Part shown: positions 19,434 to 29,100 of the stretch, piece by piece
Layout of the letters: every line of letters begins with the position of its first letter
How positions within the stretch are numbered: the first letter of the stretch is position 1
Source: Byssovorax sp.
GTDB lineage: Bacteria; Myxococcota_A; Polyangia; Polyangiales; Polyangiaceae
NCBI GenBank assembly: GCA_025362495.1
Contig: JANYGI010000229.1
Coordinates: forward strand, 1-64,000
Direction: 5' to 3'
Length of the DNA: 64,000 bases
Program-made: the position numbers and the translations under genes
Notes under the pieces: generated by a model
Database searches by the model: none
Seen by the model: only the letters and a program-made list of their open reading frames with translations
Told to the model about the DNA's origin: nothing

Positions 19434-20624
19434 TCAGGCCGCGAACATCTGCCGCAGCTTCATCGAGGGCTTCTCGATCAGCACGTGCATCACGTAGGCG
19501 ATCACGAACGAGCCGAGCATCAGCGCCACCAGCGACGCGGGCCACACCAGCAGCATCGAGACGTTGCGCTTCTGGAGGGCGCGCGCCGCGGGGACGATCA
19601 GGTGATCGCAGAGCGGGATGTGCACCAGGTACACGCCGTAGCCGAGCGTGGCGATCCGCCGGAACACCGGCGCCGAGAGGCCGCGATGGATCCACCCGTC
19701 GCCGTGCAGGAGCAGCAGGAGCACGCCGAAGTACATCACCGTCGTCACCGTCCCCCAGGCGAACACATGCACGAGCTGCACGTTCTGCACGCCGAACATC
19801 GCCGGGCGGAGCAGCAGCCACACGCAGCCGAGCGCCGGCAGCGCCAGCATCGCGCGGTGCCGCGGGTGCTGGAGCCAGAGCCCGATGGCGTCGCCGTAGC
19901 GGTTCTGCACGAAGGCCAGGAGGATCCCCGCCGCGATGGTGTCGAAGCGCGTGTGGGTGCGGAAATAGAGCGCGCCGTAGAGCGCGAGGTCGGTCCAGGG
20001 CCCCTGGTGGTGCAGGTAGATGAAGAGCCGGACGGCGATGCCCGAGGCCCAGAGCGCGATCAAGAGGCCGATGCGCCGGCGATCGTTCCCGAGCCGGTGG
20101 AGCACGAAGAAGAGGATCGGCACGGTGAGGTAGAACTGCTCTTCGAGGCCGAGCGACCAGCCCCAGAACATGATCACCTCGGGCCGCCCGAGGGGCAGGA
20201 AGTTCGTGACGTAGAGGTACTCGTACGGGAGGTGGTGGCGCTGGGCCATCGTCAACGTCGTCGCCAGGGCGAGGACGGTGAGGACGATGTAGTACGACGG
20301 AAACGTGCGGAAAATCCGGCGCAAATAGAAGCGCTTGATGTTCTGCGTCCCGTCGAGCTGGAGCGATCGGAGCAAGATCGACCCGATCAGGAACCCGCTC
20401 AGCATGAAGAACAGATCCATGCCGAAGAAGATCGTCAGCGAGTGATCGACGAAGTCCTGGTCGAGCCAGATGCCTTGCTCGCCGAAGAAGATCCACGTGA
20501 TGTGGAACTGGACGACGGTGACGATGGCGAGGACGCGCAGGCCGTGGAGCGCGGGGTAGCGGTTGTCGAGGAGATCGAGCGAGAGGAAGCTACGGAGCGT
20601 CGCCGGCGCGGTGGGAGCGGACAT
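19434..20624 (-). CDS. Acyltransferase 3 family membrane protein (OafA/YrhL-like)
   Basis: A 396-residue inner-membrane acyltransferase of the type that O-acetylates or acylates surface sugars. Seen are YPALHGLRVLAIVTVVQFH with the conserved catalytic-type His and RxxA pattern, then FFGMDLFFMLSGFLIG, FYLRRIFRTFPSYY (the RR-x-RI-PxY-like motif), a long series of hydrophobic helices and a Leu-rich C-terminus. Length and hydropathy are normal for the family. It is a single gene, converging on the membrane protein above and back-to-back with no clear partner. The acyl acceptor is unknown. Confidence 0.9.
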   Translation of the reverse strand: MSAPTAPATLRSFLSLDLLDNRYPALHGLRVLAIVTVVQFHITWIFFGEQGIWLDQDFVDHSLTIFFGMDLFFMLSGFLIGSILLRSLQLDGTQNIKRFYLRRIFRTFPSYYIVLTVLALATTLTMAQRHHLPYEYLYVTNFLPLGRPEVIMFWGWSLGLEEQFYLTVPILFFVLHRLGNDRRRIGLLIALWASGIAVRLFIYLHHQGPWTDLALYGALYFRTHTRFDTIAAGILLAFVQNRYGDAIGLWLQHPRHRAMLALPALGCVWLLLRPAMFGVQNVQLVHVFAWGTVTTVMYFGVLLLLLHGDGWIHRGLSAPVFRRIATLGYGVYLVHIPLCDHLIVPAARALQKRNVSMLLVWPASLVALMLGSFVIAYVMHVLIEKPSMKLRQMFAA

Positions 20625-20697
20625 CGAGGCCAGCGAGGATAATCTGCGGTCGCGCGTAACGGAAGGTGGAGCGAGGCGCCGCGCCCCGGATCACGGC

Positions 20698-22683
20698 TCA
20701 TGGCCTCTCGTTGGAGCCGCGCACCGGGGCCGCGAGCACCTCGCGGAGCTTCTGCGCGAGCTGCTCGCGCGTGAACGGCTTGCCCAGGAAATGCAGGTCT
20801 TCGTCGCCGCACGGGAGCGCGTCGGCGCTGTAGCCGGACACGTAGAGCACCCGGATCTCGGGCCGGATCGCCTGGATGGCGCGGGCCGCTTCGGGGCCGC
20901 TGCTCTCGGGCATCATCACGTCGGTCACGAGCAGATCGATCGGACCCGCGTGCTCGCGCGCGATCGTCAGGCTCTCTCCCGGCAGGGCGGCGACGAGGAC
21001 GCGGTAGCCGAGGGCCTCGAGGAGGCGCTTCGTCAGCGTGCGGACCATGCGATCGTCCTCGAGCAAGAGCACGGTCTCGCCGCTGCTCGCGGCCGGCGCG
21101 GGCGCGCGCCTCGTGGGCGGCGGCGCGGCGACGGGCGCGTGCGCGGGGAGCAGGATCCTGAACGTCGTCCCGGCGCCGATCGCGCTCTCGACGGTGATGC
21201 GCCCGCCGAGCTGCTGGACGATGCCGTAGCAGGTCGAGAGCCCGAGCCCGGTGCCCTTGCCGACCTCCTTCGTGGTGAAAAAAGGCTCGAAAATGTGGGT
21301 GCGCGTGGCCTCCGACATGCCGTGACCGGTGTCGCTCACGCAGAGCTCCACCCACGCGTCGCGGCCCTCGGTCACGTTGCGCGTGGAGATCTTCAGCTTC
21401 CCGCCGTCGGGCATCGCGTCGCGCGAGTTGACGGCCAGGTTCATCAGCACCTGGTCCATCTGGCCGGGATCGATGAGCACGCTCGCCACGTCGTCGCCCA
21501 GCGCCGTCACGATCGCCAGGTCCTCACCGAGCACGCGGCCGAGGAGGCGCGCCACGCCGGTCACCAGCTCGTTGAGCGAGACCACGCGCGAGACCACCGG
21601 CATCTGCCGCGCGAACGAGAGGAGCTGGCGGGTCAGCGCAGCGGCGCGCTCGGTGGCCTCGCGGATGCGCGCGACCTCCTCGTCGGCGCCGAGCCGCGCC
21701 TCGAGCTGCTGGGCGCTGCCGAGCACCACGGTGAGCAGGTTGTTGAAGTCGTGCGCGATCCCGCCGGCGAGGCGCCCGATCCCTTCCATCTTCTGCGCCT
21801 GGAGGAGCTGGGCCTCGAGCTGCTTGCGCTCGGTCACGTCGGTCGCGACGCCGAGCACCGTGGCCTTTCCCCCTAATTTGAAGGGGATCTTGCGCATGTC
21901 GAGCACGCTTCGCCGGCCGGTGACGTCGACGCCGTCGCGCTCGGGATCGTGCGTGGCGAGGCCGCTCTCGAGGACGCGCCGATCGTCGTCGAGCGCCGAC
22001 TCGATGGCCGCGGCGGGGAGCGGCAGCGAGCTGAGGGATCGCCCGACGAGGTCGCCGGGGGTGAGGCCGATGCCGTCGGCGTAGGCGCGGTTGGCGAGCA
22101 CGAAGATCCCCTCGGTGTCGCGCGCGAAGATGTAGGCCGGGAGCAGATCGAGGATCTCGCGCAGCCAGATCTCGCGGTCCGCGGCGGCGAGGCTCGCGGC
22201 CTGCTCGTCGCGCGCGCGCCGGCGCTCTGCCTCGGCCTCCTTGCGCTCACGGATGTCGCGCAAGATGACGACGAACGCTTTGACCTCGCCCATCGGGACG
22301 AGCGCCGCGTTGCTCTCGACGTCGAGGACCGTCCCGTCGAGGCGCAGGTACTTCTCGTCGGTCGCAGGCACGCTCGCAGCGCCGCCGAGCAGGGCCGTCG
22401 CGCGGCTCGCGACGAGCGGGATCGAGTCCGGGTGGAGCAGCCGTGTCGAGGCGAGACCGACGACCTGATCGAGCCGGTCCGCGCCGAGGAGCCGCAGGGC
22501 CGCGGGGTTGGCGTGCTCGACGATCCCGCGGACGTAGAAGAGCACCGCGTCGGGCGAGAGATCGAAGAGGACGCGGAAGAGCTCCGGGGATGTTGCCAGA
22601 TCGAGCCTCAGCGAGCTGGGCGGATGATCCGTCGCGGAGCGCTCGTCGGGGGCGCGCGCGAAATCCGGCGGTGCGTCAGGCAT
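20698..22683 (-). CDS. Hybrid histidine kinase with two PAS domains and a C-terminal receiver
   Basis: A cytoplasmic hybrid kinase of about 661 residues: PAS near 35-150 (LFDLSPDAVLFYVRGI), a second PAS near 170-295 (ILDLLPAYIFARDTEGIFV), HisKA with LAGGIAHDFNNLLTVVLG, ATPase with NLAVNSRDAMP, DTGHGM and GTGLGLSTCYGIV, then a receiver (LLLEDDRMVRTL, phospho-Asp in LLVTDVMMPES, FLGKPF). The NNLL form of the H box is typical of hybrid kinases that act in longer phosphorelays. ATG 22683 is used because GGGAG stands six bases ahead; the longer frame overlaps the divergent gene. No output regulator is adjacent. Confidence 0.93.
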   Translation of the reverse strand: MPDAPPDFARAPDERSATDHPPSSLRLDLATSPELFRVLFDLSPDAVLFYVRGIVEHANPAALRLLGADRLDQVVGLASTRLLHPDSIPLVASRATALLGGAASVPATDEKYLRLDGTVLDVESNAALVPMGEVKAFVVILRDIRERKEAEAERRRARDEQAASLAAADREIWLREILDLLPAYIFARDTEGIFVLANRAYADGIGLTPGDLVGRSLSSLPLPAAAIESALDDDRRVLESGLATHDPERDGVDVTGRRSVLDMRKIPFKLGGKATVLGVATDVTERKQLEAQLLQAQKMEGIGRLAGGIAHDFNNLLTVVLGSAQQLEARLGADEEVARIREATERAAALTRQLLSFARQMPVVSRVVSLNELVTGVARLLGRVLGEDLAIVTALGDDVASVLIDPGQMDQVLMNLAVNSRDAMPDGGKLKISTRNVTEGRDAWVELCVSDTGHGMSEATRTHIFEPFFTTKEVGKGTGLGLSTCYGIVQQLGGRITVESAIGAGTTFRILLPAHAPVAAPPPTRRAPAPAASSGETVLLLEDDRMVRTLTKRLLEALGYRVLVAALPGESLTIAREHAGPIDLLVTDVMMPESSGPEAARAIQAIRPEIRVLYVSGYSADALPCGDEDLHFLGKPFTREQLAQKLREVLAAPVRGSNERP

Positions 22684-22876
22684 CGTGCTCCCGAGGGGGT
22701 GGGGTGCGCGGCGCTTCATCGTCGTCGTGACGCGCGGCCAACGGAGGATTGATCGAAAACTTGAGGGCGCGTAGCGAAATTCCTGGTGAGCTGCGGCCCC
22801 TGCGCGGGCTTCTCCTTTCCACCCACGCCCCTTTCGGTTATCCGGATGACGCTCTCTCGGCGAAGAAGGTCCGCGC

Positions 22877-24355
22877 ATGAATGATGTATTTCGCAGCGTC
22901 TCTCATCGATCCTTGGGCGACAACCTGCTGGAGTCGATCAAGGGGTTCCTGATCGGCGTGCTGCTGTTCCTGGCGGCGTTCCCGGTGCTCTGGTGGAACG
23001 AGGGCTGCGTCGACTCGGCCGACATCGCCAAGACGGCGGTGGTGGTGAAGCCCGACGCGAGCGGCAGCGAGGGAGAGGGCAAGCTCGTCGCCGTCACGGA
23101 CAAGCTCGCCGTGACGGAGACGGTCGGCGATCCCGAGATGCTGGCCCCGGGCGCGTACGTCGAGCTCCGCCGCGAGGTCGAGATGTACGCCTGGATCGAG
23201 AAGAAAGAGACCGAGACGAAGAAGCGCCTCGGCGGCGGCTCCGACGTCACGACCACCTACTCGTACCGGCTCGACTGGACGGCTTCGCCCGAGAGCTCGG
23301 ACAGTTTCGCGCACCCCGAAGGCCACGAGAATCCGCGACTCGACGTGCGATCGAGCGTGTTTCACCCGGGCGTGGCCCAGGTCGGGGGCTTCAGCTTCCC
23401 GCCAGGCGACGTGAAGCTGCCGCCGGCGACGTCTATCGATGTCACGGCCGCGATGGTGAAGCTGGTCACGCTCGGGCCCGCCGAGCCGCCGCCCGCGCCC
23501 GTCGTCAGCGCCAAGGCACCTCCGGGCAAGAAGCCTGTCCCCGTCAAGGCACCTCCGCCGAAGAAGCCCGATCCGAAGAAGGTCGCGCCGAAGCCCGCAG
23601 ACGACGACGGCGCCGCCGCCGAGGGCGACACCCCGGCCGCCGCTCCGGAGCTTCCTTTCCGCTTCGTCTCTTCGATGATTTACCGCGGCGCCGGCGCGCC
23701 CGAGCGGCCCCTCCCCGGCGACGTGAAGGTCTCGTTCAAGGCCGTGACGCCGGGCAAGCTCGTGACGCTGTACGGGACGCGCCAGGGGGCGAGCGTGTTG
23801 CCCTTCGATTTCGAGGGCAAAGAGAAGCTCTTTCGCGTCGTCGAGGGCACCCACAAGGAGGCGATCGCCACGCTCCACGGGGAGTACACGACCCGCCTCT
23901 GGTCGGTGCGCGCCGCCGGCTTCTTCATGATCTGGTTCGGCCTGGCGCTGGTGATCGGGCCCTTCAACGCCGTGCTCGACATCGTGCCGTTCATCGGACA
24001 ATCGGGCCGTTTTCTCACCGGCCTGGTGATGTTCCCGGTGGCGTTCGTGCTGGCCTCCGTGACGATCGTGGTCTCGGCGATCGCCCACAGCACCGTCCTC
24101 CTGGTGCTGACCGTCGTGGCCTTCGTCGGCGGGATCGTGGCCTTCGTCGTGCTGCGCAGGAACGCGGCGCGGAAGAAGCTGCCGCCCCCGGGCCCCGGCG
24201 GCGGCTACGCGCCGCAGACTGGCTATCCGCAAGGCGGGTATCCGCAGCAGGGCGGGTATCCGCAGGGCGGCGGCCCACCGATGGGTGGCTATCCGCAGGG
24301 CGGCGGCCCGCCGATGGGTGGCTATCCGCCGGGCGGCAGCGGGCCGGGTCGCTGA
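22877..24355 (+). CDS. TMEM43/LUMA family membrane protein with Pro-rich tail
   Basis: A 492-residue homologue of TMEM43, a membrane protein conserved between animals and some bacteria; its bacterial role is unknown. There is an N-terminal membrane helix (FLIGVLLFLAAFPVLWWNEG, diagnostic of the family), a large extracytoplasmic domain (YSYRLDWTASPESSDSF), a Lys/Pro-rich insertion around 205-250, and three or four C-terminal helices (ITVLLVLTVV-type). The tail after the last helix is a GGYPQGG repeat, including two near-identical copies of GGPPMGGYPQGG-type sequence. ATG 22877 lies in a short divergent promoter region facing the hybrid kinase. The DUF362 gene follows after three bases, so they form an operon. 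Confidence 0.88.
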   Translation: MNDVFRSVSHRSLGDNLLESIKGFLIGVLLFLAAFPVLWWNEGCVDSADIAKTAVVVKPDASGSEGEGKLVAVTDKLAVTETVGDPEMLAPGAYVELRREVEMYAWIEKKETETKKRLGGGSDVTTTYSYRLDWTASPESSDSFAHPEGHENPRLDVRSSVFHPGVAQVGGFSFPPGDVKLPPATSIDVTAAMVKLVTLGPAEPPPAPVVSAKAPPGKKPVPVKAPPPKKPDPKKVAPKPADDDGAAAEGDTPAAAPELPFRFVSSMIYRGAGAPERPLPGDVKVSFKAVTPGKLVTLYGTRQGASVLPFDFEGKEKLFRVVEGTHKEAIATLHGEYTTRLWSVRAAGFFMIWFGLALVIGPFNAVLDIVPFIGQSGRFLTGLVMFPVAFVLASVTIVVSAIAHSTVLLVLTVVAFVGGIVAFVVLRRNAARKKLPPPGPGGGYAPQTGYPQGGYPQQGGYPQGGGPPMGGYPQGGGPPMGGYPPGGSGPGR

Positions 24356-24358
24356 GCC

Positions 24359-26287
24359 ATGGATATCCTCACGAAGGCGATCCGCGCCGAGATCGCCGAG
24401 CGCCGCGCGCGGAACCCCGGGCGCCCCGATCGGGAGCTGCTCGAGCACGTGCTCGTCGCCCTCCAGCGCGAGCGGGTGGTCGCCGTGGGGTTCGACACCC
24501 AGCGCCTCGGCGAGCGCATGGCGCGGACGGCGCTCCCCGTCGGCGCGCGCGAGATCATTGCCCGCGCCGTCGGCCAGATCTGGCTCGACGAGAACATGCA
24601 CGCTCGGTATCTGATTGGCCTCCTCGATAGCCAGGCGAACCTCGGCTTGCAGCTCGGCGCGATGGGGCAGAGCCTGCAAGGCGGGATGGCCGGCTGGGTC
24701 GTCTCGGTGCAGCAGCTCAACCAGTGGTCCGACGCGCCGGGGCAGCGCAGCCTGGCCTCGCTGATCGAGGCCGCGGGCCGCATCGCCGGGAAAATTCCCG
24801 ACGAAGTGAAGCCCAACCTCGCGCACAAGAGCCTCGCCGATTACTTTCGCTTCAACGCCGACGCCGAGTGGAGCGCGGCGATCTCCTTCGGTCGGATGAG
24901 CGAGCTGCTCGTCGAGATCCAGGCGATGACGGCGCGAGGCGAGGCCGTTTGCCTCGATTTACCGCGCGGCTTCGACGTCGAGCTCGAGCGGATGCGCCGC
25001 GACGAGGAGATGCACGGCAACGTGTTCGAGGCCCTCGCGCTGGCGCTCGGCGAGGACGACGCGCTGCTCCCCGGCACGACGGTCGACGACATGGTGGCGT
25101 CGGTCTCGGCCGTCGACGGCTGGCTCGTCCCGCTGGCGTTGCTGGGCTCGCGCGTGGCCGCGGCGGCGGCGCACGGCGTCGGCAGCCCGGTCGGGCGCGG
25201 CGGCGCGGTCACCATCGCCCGCGGCCGCAACGACGTCTCGCCCGGCGAAGAGCAGCAGGAGAAGCTCGAGACGTTCCTGCGCACCCTCGACATCGCCGAC
25301 TTCGCTCAGCACATGGAGCGCCGCGCCGACGCCAGCGGCAAACCGCGCGATCAGGTGATAGTCGCGATCAAGCCCGACCTGATGATGGCCTATCACAAGG
25401 ACGATCGCTCGACGTTCACCGAGCCGTTCCTGGTCGAGCGCCTGATCGACGAGCTCCACGATCTCGGCTTCCGCGACCTCCGACTCTGCGAGTCTCAGAA
25501 CCTCTATGGCAACCACTACGAGAACCGATCGGTGGAGAACGTTGCGCGCTACGTGGGCTATCGACCCGAGCGCTACCGGATCGTCGATCTCTCGCAAGAG
25601 CTCGCGCCCCACGCGTTCACCCGCGGCATGGGCCTCTACGACATCGGCGAGAGCTGGCGCGACGCCGACATCCGCATCTCGTTCGCCAAGCTCAAGACCC
25701 ACGTGAACGCGGTCGCGGCGTTGACGATCCGGAACATCGTCACCGTCGTGCCCCAGTTCGGCGACCACCTCTTCACGGGCCGCCTCAGCGATCTCCAGAC
25801 CGTGACGATGGCGCTGCTCCACGATTTCCCGCCGCACTTTGGCCTCATCGATGGATACGAGAACGCGGCGGACGGGCTGATGGGCTTCATGGCCGATCCG
25901 ACGCCCAAGCACCCGCGCCTGTTCGTCGCCGGCACCGACGTGCTCTGCGTCGACTACGCCGGGCTCTGCCTGATGGGCGAGCGCGATCCGACGCGCGCGC
26001 TCGACATCCGCGCGGCGATGGAGTGGTTTGGCGATCCGCGGGGGCAGGCCTTCGTGCTCGGCGAGATGACGCCGATCCCGGACTGGGACCTCGCCTCGGG
26101 CGGCTTCACGGCGCCCCTCGCGGCGATCTCGCTCCCGATCTACACAGCGCTGAGCGGGCAGGGCTCGTACTTCGCCGCCGAGATGGATCCCGAGGCCTTC
26201 CCGGCCATCGACGGCTCGAAGACGCTGGCGGCGGTGCGCGGCGTGCTGCGCTCGCTGCTCGGACACCGCCTGAAGAAGAAGAGCTGA
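24359..26287 (+). CDS. DUF362 protein with an N-terminal helical domain
   Basis: A 642-residue protein. The C-terminal half has DUF362 features: DQVIVAIKPDLMMAYHKDD, DLRLCESQNLYGNHYENRS, then FAKLKTHVNAVAALTIRNI, LIDGYENAADGLMGF and FVAGTDVLCVDYAGL. The first ~300 residues are largely helical, with the Glu/His-rich segment RMRRDEEMHGNVFEALA that hints at a ferritin-like or metal-binding fold, but I am not sure of that. Many DUF362 proteins are linked to redox or iron-sulfur chemistry; no Cys cluster is visible here. It follows the TMEM43 gene with a three-base gap. A 13-bp hairpin lies shortly after the stop codon. Confidence 0.75.
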   Translation: MDILTKAIRAEIAERRARNPGRPDRELLEHVLVALQRERVVAVGFDTQRLGERMARTALPVGAREIIARAVGQIWLDENMHARYLIGLLDSQANLGLQLGAMGQSLQGGMAGWVVSVQQLNQWSDAPGQRSLASLIEAAGRIAGKIPDEVKPNLAHKSLADYFRFNADAEWSAAISFGRMSELLVEIQAMTARGEAVCLDLPRGFDVELERMRRDEEMHGNVFEALALALGEDDALLPGTTVDDMVASVSAVDGWLVPLALLGSRVAAAAAHGVGSPVGRGGAVTIARGRNDVSPGEEQQEKLETFLRTLDIADFAQHMERRADASGKPRDQVIVAIKPDLMMAYHKDDRSTFTEPFLVERLIDELHDLGFRDLRLCESQNLYGNHYENRSVENVARYVGYRPERYRIVDLSQELAPHAFTRGMGLYDIGESWRDADIRISFAKLKTHVNAVAALTIRNIVTVVPQFGDHLFTGRLSDLQTVTMALLHDFPPHFGLIDGYENAADGLMGFMADPTPKHPRLFVAGTDVLCVDYAGLCLMGERDPTRALDIRAAMEWFGDPRGQAFVLGEMTPIPDWDLASGGFTAPLAAISLPIYTALSGQGSYFAAEMDPEAFPAIDGSKTLAAVRGVLRSLLGHRLKKKS

Positions 26288-26306
26288 GGTCGGCCAGCGG
26301 ATTGAC

Positions 26307-26339
26307 CACCTCGAAGCGCGACAGGGGCGCTTCGAGGTG
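26307..26339. terminator. Bidirectional terminator hairpin
   Basis: CACCTCGAAGCGC at 26307-26319 pairs perfectly with GCGCTTCGAGGTG at 26327-26339 over a seven-base loop. It sits between the convergent DUF362 and MYXO-CTERM genes and can serve both. Confidence 0.75.
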
Positions 26340-26356
26340 ATCCGATGGCCGCGAGA

Positions 26357-28618
26357 TCAGGCGCGGCGACGGCGGCGCGAGACCACGACTCCAATCATCG
26401 CCAGGGCCGCCGCGGCGGCGCCGGTGCTCTCGCTCTCGTCGCTGCCAGGCACGCTGCAACCGCAGCTCCCCTTGTCGCCCTGGAGCACGCTGCCGCCGCC
26501 GCCGCCGCCCGCGTCGCCGCTGCCGGTGCTGGTGCTCATCGCGCCGCCGGCGCCCGTGGTCGTAGCGTCGGGGCCACAGGTGCCGATGGTGTTGTCCGTC
26601 GAGCTGCAAGTGAGGCCGTCGGCGCAGCCGTTACCGTTCATCCCGCGGCAGCCGGAAACGCAGATCTGGGGCACCGAGTCGCAGACCATTCCGCTGCTGG
26701 GGCCGCCGCAGTCCTTGTCGGTGGTGCAGCCGCAGTGGACGGTGTCGTTCATCCCGGCGACGCAGACAGGGCCGTTGGGATCCGTCTTGCACTTGGTCGC
26801 GTCGCCCGAGGTGCCGAGGGTGCACAGGACGCAGATGCCGTCCGCCGTGTCGCACGCGGGCGTGTCGTTGACACAGAGGGTGTCATTGGTCTTCGAGCAC
26901 TGGCCGCAGGAGCCGTCCGGCTGGCAAGCCGGGCTCGCGGGATCCTTGCAGTCGGCGTCGCTGGCGCAGCCACCGCAGGTGTGCGTCACCGGATCGCAGT
27001 GGGGTTTGGCGCCCTTGCACTCGGCGTCGGAGTCACACTCGTAGATCGTCGTCACCGTCGGCTGATCGCCCACGGCGACGGGATCGCTGTCGCTGAGCCA
27101 CGTCTTCTTGATGGCGCCGGCCTGGCCCGAGGCCGAGAGCAAGGCCTGGTTGGCGACGGAGCCCGTGGCGACCGAGACAGTCACCTTGAAGCGGACCTGG
27201 ACCACGCCGCCGACCGGGACGACGCCGCCGGTGGTGGCCGTGGCGCCGGTGCCGACGCGCACCGTCACCGTCTTGCTGGCAGCGTTGTAGTCGCCCTGAT
27301 CGTCGCCCGCAGCGTCGGTCTCGAGGCCGGCGTTGCCGCCCTGGAGGATCTCGATCGAGCCCGGCACGAACGTGAGGCCGCTCTCGAGCACGTCAATCAG
27401 AATCGAATTTTTCGAGGCGTCGTTGCCGCCGTTGGTCGCGGTCATCGTGTACTGGAGCACGTCGCCCTGGACGACGGCGCCGCCGTTGAGATCGACGACG
27501 TCTTTGCCCATGCCCTTGAAGTCGGGGGCGAGGTTGGCGACCGAGGTGATGAACCCGCCGAGGAAGAAGATGTCTTTGGCCGAGTCGGCGCCGACCTCGC
27601 ACGAGGTGGCCCCGGGCGCGAGGTGGCTTGTGACATCGACGGTGTCGAGATCGTACCCGGCCATCGAGCCGGCGGCGCCGCTGAGCTTGGGCACGTCGAG
27701 CGCGCCCGAGACCGGGACTCCCAGGTTGCTGCGCGAGGAGTTGAAGAAGTTGTCGGCGGGGTTCTGCGCGTCGCTGAGCTGACCGCCGTTGAGCGTGAAG
27801 TGATCGCCGTTGTAGATGTCGTCGCCCTCGTAGGCGAAGGCCGTCATCCGGGCGCTGAAGCCCTGGGGGATCAGGAAGCCGTCGAGCGTGACCTTGGCCG
27901 TCGCCGTGGCGGGGACGGCGGGATCGATGGGCGTGAAGCTGTCGAAGAGGGCCAGATTGCGGAGCTCGCCGCCGGGGAGATCGTAGAAGACGACCAGCGT
28001 CCAGGCCGAGAAGGCGCGATCGACGTCGAACGCGTACGAGGGCAGGGGGAGGGCCTCGACGTCGGTGACGCGGAAATCGCCGGCGCCCCAGGCCGCCACG
28101 TACGGGGTCGCGTCGCCCGAGGACTGATAGTAATTCCAGGTCGGGTGCGCCGCGCCATAAGGCACGACCCAGGTCTTGTCGGCGGTGATGGTCTTGACGG
28201 GGCCACCCAGGTAGTCGAGCACGGCCGTGGTGTCCGCCGCGGCGCCGTCCTTCAGAGCACCCCAGTAGAGGCGAGCGTAGGTGATCGTGGCGCCGGCCGG
28301 GACGACGAGAGTCGCCGAGGTGCGGGCCTGAACCGCCGTTATCGTCGCGTTGGCGGCGTTGTCGCGCCAGAAGAGGTCCGGCGCGGTGTCGGTGGTGTTG
28401 GTCTGGCCGACGCAGGCCGCGCTGGCGCCCGAGGGCACCGCGACGCCCGCGCCGCAGTCGTACCCGAGGGTGCTCCCGAAGGCGACCACGTCGCCGTGCA
28501 AGTCTTCCTGGTGGCGCAGGACCGGATCGTCGGCGTTCGCCGGGGAGGATGAACCGATAAGCGCGCCGGTGGCCGCGAGGAGTCCGAGGAGCGAGCGACG
28601 GCGAAAACAGGCCTTCAT
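26357..28618 (-). CDS. MYXO-CTERM surface protein with DUF11-like repeat
   Basis: A 753-residue exported protein: signal peptide MKACFRRRSLLGLLAATGAL, a large N-terminal beta-rich region (about 50-350), a DUF11-like domain near 370-500 (NGGAVVQGDVLQYTMTATN), a Cys-rich stretch near 540-670 (CDSDAECKGAKPHCDP and related blocks), a Ser/Gly/Thr linker, then GSCGCSVPG, a short hydrophobic helix and RRRRR at the end. The last part fits the MYXO-CTERM sorting signal, which directs proteins to the myxobacterial outer surface. ATG 28618 gives the signal peptide; 34 further codons upstream are ignored. Function is unknown, perhaps an adhesin or surface-layer component. Confidence 0.9.
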   Translation of the reverse strand: MKACFRRRSLLGLLAATGALIGSSSPANADDPVLRHQEDLHGDVVAFGSTLGYDCGAGVAVPSGASAACVGQTNTTDTAPDLFWRDNAANATITAVQARTSATLVVPAGATITYARLYWGALKDGAAADTTAVLDYLGGPVKTITADKTWVVPYGAAHPTWNYYQSSGDATPYVAAWGAGDFRVTDVEALPLPSYAFDVDRAFSAWTLVVFYDLPGGELRNLALFDSFTPIDPAVPATATAKVTLDGFLIPQGFSARMTAFAYEGDDIYNGDHFTLNGGQLSDAQNPADNFFNSSRSNLGVPVSGALDVPKLSGAAGSMAGYDLDTVDVTSHLAPGATSCEVGADSAKDIFFLGGFITSVANLAPDFKGMGKDVVDLNGGAVVQGDVLQYTMTATNGGNDASKNSILIDVLESGLTFVPGSIEILQGGNAGLETDAAGDDQGDYNAASKTVTVRVGTGATATTGGVVPVGGVVQVRFKVTVSVATGSVANQALLSASGQAGAIKKTWLSDSDPVAVGDQPTVTTIYECDSDAECKGAKPHCDPVTHTCGGCASDADCKDPASPACQPDGSCGQCSKTNDTLCVNDTPACDTADGICVLCTLGTSGDATKCKTDPNGPVCVAGMNDTVHCGCTTDKDCGGPSSGMVCDSVPQICVSGCRGMNGNGCADGLTCSSTDNTIGTCGPDATTTGAGGAMSTSTGSGDAGGGGGGSVLQGDKGSCGCSVPGSDESESTGAAAAALAMIGVVVSRRRRRA

Positions 28619-28716
28619 GGTTACGCAGCCTACCGCAGATGCTCGTTTTTGAGGAGACGGTGAATTTGGCCCGGAGCGCATTTTTCTGCTGGCGGCCGCC
28701 TGGATCGTCACCGGAG

Positions 28717-29100
28717 TCACGTTTTCGCGCGCCGACTTCGCGCGAGGTGCACCGCGCAGCCGACGACGACGGGCAGGAACAGCAGCACGACGAGGCTTTG
28801 CACGTCGGTGCGGCCCTCGGCGTGGGCGCGGAGGAGATCTGTGCCGTGGCCGTAGAGCTGCTGCGCGGCGAGCGCCAGGACAGGTAAGAGGGTGAAGCGC
28901 CAGCGCGAGAAGAACGCTGCTGCGAAGGAGGCGTTGATGAGGATGAAGACCGCGTGGCGGCCCGGGGAGGCGGCGTTGCCGATCGTCGGCGCGAGGATCG
29001 CGGCCAGGTGAAACAGCGCGCCTGCAGCGAAGAGGGCGGCGAGGACGAGAGGGAGTCGGTCGAGGAGTCGCGTCGTGAGGCGAGGGCTGGAGTCAGACAC
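28717..29100 (-). CDS. Small four-helix membrane protein, unknown function
   Basis: A 127-residue hydrophobic protein with four predicted helices (LPLVLAALFAAGALFHLAAI, AVFILINASFAAAFF, FTLLPVLALAAQQLYG, LVVLLFLPVVVGCAV). I do not recognise a family. Its GTG start (29100) overlaps the preceding gene's TGA (29093-29095) by eight bases, so the two small genes are co-translated. A charged stop-transfer tail ends in RSRRAKT. Confidence 0.7.
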   Translation of the reverse strand: MSDSSPRLTTRLLDRLPLVLAALFAAGALFHLAAILAPTIGNAASPGRHAVFILINASFAAAFFSRWRFTLLPVLALAAQQLYGHGTDLLRAHAEGRTDVQSLVVLLFLPVVVGCAVHLARSRRAKT

